NCBI GenBank assembly: GCA_014804365.1
Contig: JAAUZX010000014.1
Span: 16,118-80,117, forward strand
DNA length: 64,000 nucleotides
Direction of reading: 5' to 3'
Origin: Lachnospiraceae bacterium
GTDB taxonomy: Bacteria; Bacillota; Clostridia; Lachnospirales; Lachnospiraceae
Position 1 is the stretch's first letter. The number at the start of each line of letters is the position of its first letter. Below, in pieces: positions 1 through 9,700 of the stretch. A program made the position numbers and the translations under genes. The notes under the pieces were generated by a model, which worked only from the letters and a program-made list of their open reading frames with translations, did no database searches and had not been told where the DNA came from.

Positions 1-5
1 TAAAT

Positions 6-40
6 CGTAACTGTTCAGAACTCTGTTCTTCACAGTTACG
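6..40. repeat. 33-bp palindromic repeat, copy 1
   Basis: Outer arms GTAACTGT and ACAGTTAC enclose CAGAACTCTGTTCT, which can itself fold. A copy identical at 31 of 33 positions lies at 60309-60341. It follows the end of the HD-GYP gene. It looks like a dispersed REP-type element and has only a weak claim to be a terminator. Confidence 0.7.
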
Positions 41-71
41 AAGATGCACGCTGATACATCTCACCGTCCCA

Positions 72-2102
72 TCATGCTTCGGCGCTAATGACTTTCAAGA
101 ACACCTGCACCAGCTGCGGGTCAAACTGCGTACCGGAACACCGAAGCAGCTCTTCCGCCGCCTGATCATGGCTCATAGCCTTGTGATAAGGTCTGTCGTG
201 CACCATGACATCATGGGAATCCACCACCGTAATGATACGGGACAACAGCGGGATCTCCTCCCCTTTCAGTCCGCCCGGATAGCCGTTGCCGTCCCATCTT
301 TCATGATGGTGTAATATGTACTCCGCAATAGGCTGCAGTTCCTTGGAGGCACTGGCGATCCGGTATCCCTTCTCCGTGTGGCTCTTCATGACTTCCCACT
401 CTTCGTCCGTCAGCTTACCCGGCTTAAGCAGTATTGCATGCGGAATCGCGATCTTACCGATGTCATGCAGCACTGCCAGCAGAGCCAGCCGCCCCAGATC
501 GGTGTCAGATAGGTTGATCGCCTTGCCAAGTTTTACGGCCATCTCTTTCGTGCGTTCCACATGCTCCTCCGTTTCATAGTCGCTCTCCGTCAGCGTCTGT
601 GTCAACGAATCCAACAGGGAACTCTTCTGGGACGTCTCATTCATCAGCTTCTTCGTATGCATACTGTCGGAGGCTTCTTTCAGCGCTTCCTCTACACTCT
701 TGCTGTCATCTCTGATCACCGCAATACCGTATTCCAGATCCGTGTTGATTCCGGTATCATTGCTTTCACGGTACTGTTCCCTGATATTTTCAAAAAGGCG
801 AATCGCATACTCCTGTTCGACCTCGGCGAGTCCGGCCGCCATATCTCCGTCCTCCAGCCGTGCAAGCACGGCGGTATTCGGCAGGTTATCCCGCAGCAGA
901 TCTGCCGCTCTTCTGAGCATCTCATTGCCTTTGGTCCACCCGAACACATCATTTACCAGCCCGATCCCGTTGGTGTTGCAGACCACTACCGTAATCGGAT
1001 AGATACTTTTCTCGATTATACGGTTCATTCTGGTATGGAAGCTTTGCTTAGAATACAGCTGTGTCAGCATATCCCGCTCCACTTCCAGATTCTTCATAAT
1101 AAGCAGATGTCCGATGTTTCTGCCCTTCTCATCCTGAAGGCAGGTGAAATTGCACTGATACACCTTCTCGCCGCCCTCATCGGAGTTTCTCCACTCAAAC
1201 ACCTGATCCGTCACCGTGCTCTGTAGTTCTTTGAAAGAAGCGATCTGCATGAAATCCATCATGCTGATCCTCCTATTCTGCTGATTTAATATAGGAAAAA
1301 GCTCCCGCATGTCACGGTTCGTATCCGCCACATATCCCTCGTAATCGAACAGCACCATCGGCGTTCCCATATATTCCAGAACCATCTTTCGGGTAGAATT
1401 CAGCATTCCCTTAGACGTATAATCAAATATATTGCCATATATGACCATCGTGATAAAACCGTAAAACAGCACCGAAAGATCTATGCCCACCTTGAGCACC
1501 CCCGAGATATATCCGCTGCTGAACAAAATCACAATTACAAGTCCGGTCAGCATATACCTATATCTCCCACTGTAGATCTTAGGCACCGTATATACTTTTA
1601 CAATAAGGACATAAACAATGACCGCCCCCATGAAGAACGTAAACCCAAAATGGAAATAAAATAGCGGTTTGGGCACATACATAAACTTGATCGCATATAT
1701 ACTGTACAAATTGTACTGATAACGCAGCACGATCTCATGGGAGATGTTGACGATAAGCAGCGCCGCATCAACCAGCGCGATCCCGACATGCAGCAGATAA
1801 ATATATTTTCTGCGTTTGGGTGCCAGTATCTTATAATTCGTAAACTCCACGACAAACTGAAATGTCGTGACTACCAGCAGATCCATACATATGAAATATA
1901 TGCTGGTGCACAAAGATGCCATAAAATACGATTTTACAATGATTCTCGCGATGTATGCTATATTCAGCATACCTGCCGCCAGAAACGCGTTTCCCGCAAA
2001 CACGCCCAGACGGCTTTTCTTCCCATAACTTTTGAAAGCATAGATAATCGCGCATAGAGCGGCAAGCCCATGCAATACATAGAACCAGACATTATCCCCC
2101 AT
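72..2102 (-). CDS. Membrane HD-GYP phosphodiesterase with degenerate GGDEF
   Basis: Predicted cyclic-di-GMP phosphodiesterase of 676 residues. Residues about 5-230 form a hydrophobic multi-helix block like the 7TM sensor module of some histidine kinases. A PAS-like segment follows (about 240-340), then a GGDEF-type domain and a C-terminal HD-GYP domain. The HD pair is H546/D547 and the GYP triplet is at 607-609, so the phosphodiesterase looks intact. The cyclase signature reads EDGDM at 417-421, so cyclase activity is probably lost and the domain may be only regulatory. The start at 2102 is chosen because GAGGG lies 8 nt upstream; an in-frame ATG at 2117 has a poorer site. It appears monocistronic. 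The ligand of the membrane sensor cannot be told from sequence. Confidence 0.88.
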   Translation of the reverse strand: MGDNVWFYVLHGLAALCAIIYAFKSYGKKSRLGVFAGNAFLAAGMLNIAYIARIIVKSYFMASLCTSIYFICMDLLVVTTFQFVVEFTNYKILAPKRRKYIYLLHVGIALVDAALLIVNISHEIVLRYQYNLYSIYAIKFMYVPKPLFYFHFGFTFFMGAVIVYVLIVKVYTVPKIYSGRYRYMLTGLVIVILFSSGYISGVLKVGIDLSVLFYGFITMVIYGNIFDYTSKGMLNSTRKMVLEYMGTPMVLFDYEGYVADTNRDMRELFPILNQQNRRISMMDFMQIASFKELQSTVTDQVFEWRNSDEGGEKVYQCNFTCLQDEKGRNIGHLLIMKNLEVERDMLTQLYSKQSFHTRMNRIIEKSIYPITVVVCNTNGIGLVNDVFGWTKGNEMLRRAADLLRDNLPNTAVLARLEDGDMAAGLAEVEQEYAIRLFENIREQYRESNDTGINTDLEYGIAVIRDDSKSVEEALKEASDSMHTKKLMNETSQKSSLLDSLTQTLTESDYETEEHVERTKEMAVKLGKAINLSDTDLGRLALLAVLHDIGKIAIPHAILLKPGKLTDEEWEVMKSHTEKGYRIASASKELQPIAEYILHHHERWDGNGYPGGLKGEEIPLLSRIITVVDSHDVMVHDRPYHKAMSHDQAAEELLRCSGTQFDPQLVQVFLKVISAEA

Positions 2103-2298
2103 CTTATGTTCCCTCATTATCCATCAGTTCAGACACTGATACTTTATTCTTAGCATTCTGCCGACATACTCACAGATCTCCCCATCTGTTCACAAAATAA
2201 ACCGTATTAGTACTATAATAACATAATTCGCCGCCATTCAACAGTTTTCCTTTATTGTCATAACGCACAAATATAGGCTGTTTAAATTGTACACATTG

Positions 2299-2850
2299 CT
2301 ACCGATAAGTGATTCCCGCACCGGCATGCGGCCGCATCGCACTGTAGGCCGCATCCGCCGCAAACAGACATAATACCAGCACACCAAGTCCGATCCTGAC
2401 TCTCACCGGCACTCTCCGGTACAGCGAATAAAACAGAGGACTGACCACCCACACAAGAAGCATCCCGCCAAGCCCGAAGAGCACACTGCTTAGGACACAG
2501 ATCCTGCCGTGCAGATTCCATGGCATATCGCTGTAATCCCACCATTTGACTCCCCAAGTCAATTCAAGATACCATCCCGAAAGATACTCCAATGCGGTGC
2601 ACAACAACATAGATGACACAAAGATCAGAACCGGCCGGTCGCGCCACCTGTGAAACAGTATCTCCAGCATAACGGCGCCTGTTCCGTAGATCGGAAGCCA
2701 CGGTCCTGTCAGAAATCCCCGATTGACATACGTGTCATCTTTAAAAAGATACAGAAAACCTTCCCAGAGCCACCCGAACACTGCCGCCAAGACAAAAAGC
2801 CAGACATAATAAAAGAAATCCGTTCTAAACTGCTTTATTTTCTCTCCCAT
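2299..2850 (-). CDS. CmpB-like putative ABC-transporter type IV membrane protein
   Basis: A 183-residue integral membrane protein with about five hydrophobic helices. The motifs WLWEGFLY near the N-terminus, NRGFLTGPWLPIYG and WDYSDMPWNLHGRICVLSS are typical of the family annotated as putative ABC-transporter type IV (PF06541). The function of that family is not established, and no ATPase gene lies beside it. The start at 2850 is preferred over 2886 because GAGGAA precedes it. It is divergent from the ECF S-component gene at 3036. Confidence 0.75.
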   Translation of the reverse strand: MGEKIKQFRTDFFYYVWLFVLAAVFGWLWEGFLYLFKDDTYVNRGFLTGPWLPIYGTGAVMLEILFHRWRDRPVLIFVSSMLLCTALEYLSGWYLELTWGVKWWDYSDMPWNLHGRICVLSSVLFGLGGMLLVWVVSPLFYSLYRRVPVRVRIGLGVLVLCLFAADAAYSAMRPHAGAGITYR

Positions 2851-3035
2851 GTTACGTTCCTCACTCTTTTTGACTATTATAGTCATTCCCTTTGTGATGT
2901 AGGATATCCGTTTTTTTCTCTCTTAATCCCTTTATTATATCCATTGGCACGGTCTAAAAAACTCAATTTGGCACTTTCAATCATGCCATTTTGCGGTATA
3001 GTTATCTATAACATTGTTAGAGGAGGAATGTAATT

Positions 3036-3629
3036 ATGAAAAACGAAAAACTTCTGAAAATTGTACTGACCGGTATTTTTGCCGCACTTTCCTATGTAGT
3101 GTTTACCTTCCTGCAGATCAAGATCCCCATGCCCGGAGGCGATGCCACTTCCATCCACCTGGGCAACGCGGTATGCGTACTCGGTGCCCTGCTGCTGGGC
3201 GGATTCTACGGCGGTCTCGGCGGGGCCATCGGCATGACCATCGGCGATCTGTTTGATCCCGTCTACATCGCCTACGCTCCCAAGACTTTCATTCTGAAGC
3301 TCTGCATCGGACTCATTACAGGTGTTATTGCTCATAAGATCGGCCATATCAGCACCGAAAAGGATAACGGCAAAGTTTTAAAATGGACGATTGCCGCAGC
3401 CGTGGGCGGACTGCTGTTCAACGTAATCTTCGATCCGTTAGTCGGTTACTTCTACAAGCTGCTGATCTTAGGCAAACCCGCCGCAGAACTGACACTGGCA
3501 TGGAACGTGGCTTCCACCTCCATCAACGCCTTTACCTCCACCATCGTGTCTGTCGCGGTATACATGGCGCTTCGTCCCGCGCTTAAGAAATCCGGACTTT
3601 TCATAACAGCTGCTACTGCAAAAAATTGA
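3036..3629 (+). CDS. ECF transporter S component
   Basis: A 197-residue membrane protein with about six helices and the small, Gly/Ala-rich layout of the substrate-binding S subunit of energy-coupling-factor vitamin importers (riboflavin/thiamine-precursor type, PF07155-like). Recognisable parts are the N-terminal TGIFAALSYVVF helix and the loop IPMPGGDATSIHLGNAV followed by a glycine-rich helix. No EcfA/A'/T genes are near, so it would share a housekeeping ECF module encoded elsewhere (group II arrangement). The start is fixed by AGAGGAGG 9 nt upstream. The substrate cannot be assigned: no riboswitch was recognised in the leader. Confidence 0.85.
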   Translation: MKNEKLLKIVLTGIFAALSYVVFTFLQIKIPMPGGDATSIHLGNAVCVLGALLLGGFYGGLGGAIGMTIGDLFDPVYIAYAPKTFILKLCIGLITGVIAHKIGHISTEKDNGKVLKWTIAAAVGGLLFNVIFDPLVGYFYKLLILGKPAAELTLAWNVASTSINAFTSTIVSVAVYMALRPALKKSGLFITAATAKN

Positions 3630-3632
3630 CAA

Positions 3633-3684
3633 AAGGGGCCGTTGCGCCATAGATGATTACTCATCTATTTTGCAACGGCCCCTT
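3633..3684. terminator. Bidirectional terminator
   Basis: Perfect 13-bp arms (AAGGGGCCGTTGC and its complement at 3633-3645 and 3672-3684) enclose a second perfect 8-bp hairpin (ATAGATGA/TCATCTAT at 3649-3668). It lies between the convergent S-component and GH26 genes and probably serves both. Confidence 0.85.
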
Positions 3685-3719
3685 CTGTTATATGGATTCG
3701 GCCTAGGCGTAATATGCTA

Positions 3720-6700
3720 TCAGTCAAGCGCTTCCATCATGAGTGCTGTGATCTCCGCGACCACATTTTTAAACTCTTCTGCAAGATTGGTTTCCATTCC
3801 TCTTGCATTGATTGTGAATGTAACTTTCTTAGTTCCGCCGTACTGTCCCTTACCAGCCAGAACCAGAGTCGCTTTGCCCTTCTTATCATTCTTGCTGTAA
3901 GAAACAATATCGTATTCATCGTCTCCTACCGGATTGTTCTTGTATGTCACGATCAAATCATCCTTCTCCAGCTCGGTTCCGTACTGACTAAAGAACTGCT
4001 TTTTCTCAGGCTTGATCTTTACCTTAGCTTCACTAATCATCTTGCCGGTGATTCTGAACTCAAATTCCTTCGCCTCACCTGCTTCTCCTACAACATAATC
4101 AGAACCGCTCAGCGTGATAATGACCTTCGCCGTATGACTTTGCCATTCGTCTGCTGTTATATCTCCGATATCCTCTTTCGTGTTGGATGCATACGCTACC
4201 GTATAATCCTTGTTCTTCGTAAGCTTCTTGCCGTTGTCGTATACAACCGGATTAGGCGTGTACCGAGCCTTACTGCTGCTGTACTTCATATCCGGAACTT
4301 CTACGGTAATCTCACCGCTGTCCCATGATTTCGGCTCGATCTTTAATTCTACCGCTTTCTTCAGGCTGCCTTTGAAATTACCTTTACCTGCAATATTGAT
4401 CCATGCCTTCTTCGTCTCGCTGGTAGTATTCTTGTTGCCTGTATAGGTCAGCTTATAATCCCGATCTTTTATAAGCGTCCTGCCTTCATATACAAGCTCT
4501 ACATCCGGCGTAGCGCCTGCACGATTCTGCTTTACAGTAATCTCTTTACGTTGCAGCATATTGCCATTCAGCGCAACCTTCTCAATTGTAAAGTTCTTCT
4601 TGATCGTACCGCTGTATTTGCCCAGACCGGTAATTGTCATTGTTACCGTACCTGCATTCACATGCTGCTTTACATATGCAATTCTATAATCTACGTTCTT
4701 CTCCAATGGCTCTTCAGATTCGGTTGTCTTATCCTTCAATACCGGATTCTGGTATACAGCTTTACCCGTATAAGGAAGTTTTGTCTCAAAACCTGTTATC
4801 TCAATAGTATTTGTAGAGAACACTTTGCCCTTAATGGTAAAAGTCTTACGTACGCTTCCCACATACTTGCTGTCTGGTCCTGCAGTGATCACTACACTGG
4901 CAGTTCCGACCTGCTTGTTATTATCATAGGAAACCACATAATTATTAACAGTGCCATCCTCATCCTCTTCTGTCTGAGGAATAACCTTGCCTTTCAGCTT
5001 CACGACGATCTGTGACTCTTCAAACTTGACCTCTTTTCCATCGTCATAATCCAGAGATTTCGGAATCGTCACTGTCGCTTTGCTTAAAAGATCCTTATCC
5101 TTTACAACCTTGCACGTTAATTCTGTCTCACCTGTATAATTACCTTTCATGGTAATCTTGATTTTGTAAGTACCTTCTTCTTTCGCTTTCTGTACTTCTG
5201 CAGTCTGCCCTGATCCGTCGTCAAAAGTGATCACCTGTGTGTAATCATTCTTTGTGCCCAGTTTCTTCTTACCATCTTTCACGGTCACAGCGATATTCTG
5301 CTCTCTTCCGTTATAGATGATATATTCAGGAGCTGTGATCGTCAGTTCACCAATCTCTTTCTCCAAGATCTTGAAATGCCCTGTAATTGTCTCACTGTAG
5401 TTTCCTTTACCTTTGATGATAACATCCGCATCTCCGGCTTTCGTATTATTCTTATAGCTTACCGTATAATCCTTCTTCGGTGTCAACAGCTTCGCATCAT
5501 CATATACCTGTACATCCGGTTTGATTGCTTTACCTGTGTATGTCTGTGCAGGGATCTCCTTAAACCAGATGCCCTTATAAGCCGTAGGCGCAAAGTCAAC
5601 CGCCGTCTTATCGGTAGTCACTACCTTGAATTCATCGTAGTAGAGAGTTGTACTCAACGGGAACTCTACACCCTCTTTGGCAATTGCATTGCACCAGAGT
5701 CCGATGCTCTCGATTTTGCTCGGATCTAATTTTGCATCCTTGCTGTCTCTTCCCACAAACGCACTGAAAGGAATCGTTACCTTTACAGGGAATCCGTTTG
5801 CCGCGTTGTCCGTGTAGCTGTCAAATTCCTGCAAATAAACCTCAAACACCTGATTGCCCGCCGTAACCTGTACTACAATTTTCTGCCCGTTTGTCTCGGG
5901 AATCGTGTAGAACTCAAGTGCATTACCATCACTCCAATCGGCCACGAAGCTCTTCGTAGCTCCTGCCCATGCATCGGATGCCGCCAGCGTAATATCCATC
6001 TGTAAGCCATAATCTCCGCCAAAGACTTTTTCTGAATCATTTGTCAGAGAAAGAGTAATCTCACTGCCGGAAGCCTTATTGGTCGCCCATGTAAGTCCTA
6101 ACTGCTGGCTGTTACCATTGTAACCCTCGAAATCCTCGGGCACCATATCGTCCTGCTCTGCCTCAACCATATTGAATCTGGCTGAGATTTCTGATATCTT
6201 TTCATTATTTACAAGCAAAGTGATCGTTCCCATGGCTTCGCCCATACTGACGAGTGCACTGTCTTTCAGTTCTGCTTCCCAGACAGCTTCCTCCTCATTG
6301 TAAGCTGCCTTAAGGATCACCTCATCAAACTCTGTTGAAACTACGAACTGCACGCTGAGATCTTCCGCCTTAGAATCAACACCTGATACTTTCGCGGCTA
6401 TGCGCGTTTTCGGATTATTTTCATCAGGAAGAATCCTGTCGCCTGACTGAGGCGCTATAAAATAACCGGACACATCGTTTTCCTTCGTCGTATTGGTAAC
6501 GCCGCTGACATTCTTAAACCCACTGTTCATATCCGTCGCGAAAACACTTCTGCCGTCATTATAGAACCTGATGAATTCATCCATCATCTCATGTCCGTGA
6601 AGATAACCGTCTTCTTTCTTCTCTACTGCATAAGGAAGATAGAAGCTGCCGTTTTCACCGAAATTCGCCCATACGAGGAAATAACTTACGCCATCGTTAC

Positions 6701-9700
6701 TGATCTCATCGAGCAGCTGCATATACCAATCCATAACCGTATTGCCGGTACGCTGCAACGCTATATCTTTACCCGCTGCATCCTTATCAGCCACACCGGT
6801 TTCTGTGATGGCATATAATTTATTGTGTGCTGTTGCGAAATCTCTTAAAATAGTATTCTGCTTTTTGATGCTCTGCAGATACCCTGCTTCATTCTCCTGC
6901 GAAGGATTCTGATGATACAAGTCATATCCGATCATATCAACATATGCATCGCCCGGATATCTTGCGCTGTACTCACTGACGTTTGCCGCCTCACTGCCGG
7001 GTCCGTATACATATATTATGTTATGTACGTCCCTGGTCTCTTTCAGATAATCTACCGTATAACGGTACAAATTAATATATGCCTGCTCGTCACAGAACGC
7101 AGCGCCCCACCAGAACCAGCTTCCCGTATTCTCATGAAGCGGTCTGAACAGAATGGTAATGTCGTACTCTTCCACTGCCTTCGCATAATCTGCAATCAGA
7201 TCCAGATAATCCGTATAGAGATAATTCAAGTCCTGACCGGGCATGATCCTCGGCACTATATTTCCGCTTGTGGTACCCGGTGTATAACCGGAGAAGTTGT
7301 ACTGTTTCTCCCCGTTTACTTCCCAATAACCCAATGTTTCATTCGTATTTCCGGTTTTTCCCGATGCTTCATACTTCTTAACTCTCTGATCGATTAACTC
7401 AAAGTTCGGCATATGCGCTGATAAGGTGATGATAGCGCCTTCTGCCGCCGCTTCTCTTGTAATCTCTGCGACTTTGGCAATTCTCTCTGCTTCCGACGTA
7501 TCCCACGTAGATGCCTCATTACCTGTAAGAGACAACGTATCAATACCGACAACGCCTGCTATACTGCCTGTCAGATCCTTGGTATCGGAATTGGTGAACC
7601 CATCGCCCTTACTTCCTGCCTTGTGGTGCGTATCATTCTGATGCCCGAAGATCACACTGTCAGATTCTCCGACCGCCTTCAAATATGCGTACAGCTTCTG
7701 GGTTGCCATGGTAGCCCCGGCATCCACCATCTCCACCTCTTCAGCAATGGCAAATTGCTTTCCGCTCGCCGTCCGAATACTTCTTCCGTCATCAGCAACT
7801 TGGATTCCGGGTCCTTTCACAGGAAGGATCGTGGAGTCCACGTAAACATCCTCTGCGTCCTCTACGGTAACCTTCGTAAATCTCATATTGTCGAGATATA
7901 CATCTCCTACAAAGTCAGTGTTCTTACCTACAAAACCAAATGTCAGATTTGTAAAAGCTCCAGCCGGGAATCTGTTATTCAGTACAAACTCCGCCTTATA
8001 ATAGCCTTCTAATCCCGAAATATTTGCCGGTTCACCTGCCGGTAATGCAGCGTCACATTTAATATCCGGAATACTAGCATATAACTGAATGCCAAAGCTG
8101 CCCGTCTTCTTATCTGCCGGTTTATAATACACATCCGCCTTAAAAGCATTATATCCCTGCAGTGTATCCACAGTTTCCGGATGGGTATATTCAAACTTTG
8201 CCTCACTCCAGTCATGGCTCGTATCCGCAGAATAGTCCATTGAAGCAACTAAAAACATCTTGTCGCCAACCGTCTCATTCTTGATCTTGCTCTCCCCCGT
8301 ATACTGATAAGAATTCGCAGATACTTCCCAGTTCGATGTATCCAAGTTCAAGAACAGATCTTCTGTAGGCTCGGGAATATCACTGCCGGATTCGTTCACA
8401 GCCCAGACTTCAAGGTTATCCAGATACAGATCTCCCTCATAAGTGCTGCCTGATCCTACGAAACACGGGATGACTGCCTGAATAGGTGTGATATTCTCAA
8501 AAGGATACGGTTTATTTGCCTTAAGATCATTATCATATGTCTCAAAGTCGGTCATATCGATTTCTACATGGACTTTCTTATAACCGGGTACACTATCATC
8601 TTCTACCAACTTAGTCGTCGTAAACTCAGGAATTGATTTTGCAGTAGCCCATGTCCAATTCCCACAAGATAATGCTGCCTGTGCCTTCATGGAATCAAAG
8701 CCTGTTCCCACTTTATCTGCCGGGAAGTATACATCATAGCTCATGACTACTTTTTCAGCAATCTTTTTTGTATAAGACGTTGTTAAATTAAACTGCGCCT
8801 TAAAAATATCGTCCCAGCCACTTCCGGATAATTTGACAGAATACTTCACTGCCTTGTTGTCTGTCGCAAGCTCTGCAAGCGTAGGATTCGCTCCACTTAC
8901 ATTTTCACTGAGAACACCTGTAATATCTGACAAAGAATTAAAGTTATTCTCATAAATCAGCTCTTTGCTTGCCGCCGGCGGATCCTCTTCTTCGGATTTG
9001 CTTACCGCTATTACTTCGAGGTTATCCAGATACAAGTCGCCTTCATAAGTGCTGCCCGATCCTGCGAAACACGGGATGACTGCCTGAATAGGGGTGATAT
9101 TCTCAAACGGATAATCTTCACCATTATATGCGAAATCAGACATATCAATTTGTACGTGAATCTTCTGGTAACCCGGTACGTTCGCATCCTCCTTCAGATC
9201 AGTTGTCTTAAACGCAGGCCATGACTTCTGAGAAACCCATTTCCAACCTTCTCCGCACTTTAATGCTGCCTGTGCTTTCATGGAATCAAAGTTCTCTCCC
9301 GCACTATCTTTAGGGAAGTATATATCATAACTCATGACAACCTTATCACTGATTGTTTTATCATAAGACGGTGAAACCTTAAACTCTGCCTTAAAAATAT
9401 CTTCCCACTCTTTACCGGATAATTTGACAGAATACTTCACCGCCTTATTTCCATTTGCAAGCGTTGCAATCTCCGGGGTTGCACCCTCTGCATTCTCCGT
9501 CAAAACACCTTCAAGGCTTTCCAGAGAATCAAAGTTGTTCTTATAAATCAATTCTCCTTCTATCGGATCTTCTTTGCCGGGGTCGTCCGGATTATCATCG
9601 CCATCTGTGACACCCACCGCCTTAACCTTCAAGTTATCAAGGTAGATATCTCCCTTGTATGTGCTTGTATTCCCTGCAAGACACGGAATGACGGCTTTGA

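Noticed and set aside
561..1226. Long plus-strand reading frame opposite the HD-GYP gene
   Set aside because: It is antisense to a well-recognised protein, has no ribosome site and no recognisable domain. The same applies to the many other long antisense frames opposite the GH26, GH36, hyd, liv and helicase genes.
2950..3030. Vitamin riboswitch before the ECF S-component gene
   Set aside because: Only a short TTTGGCA/TGCCATT pairing is visible; no known aptamer consensus fits.
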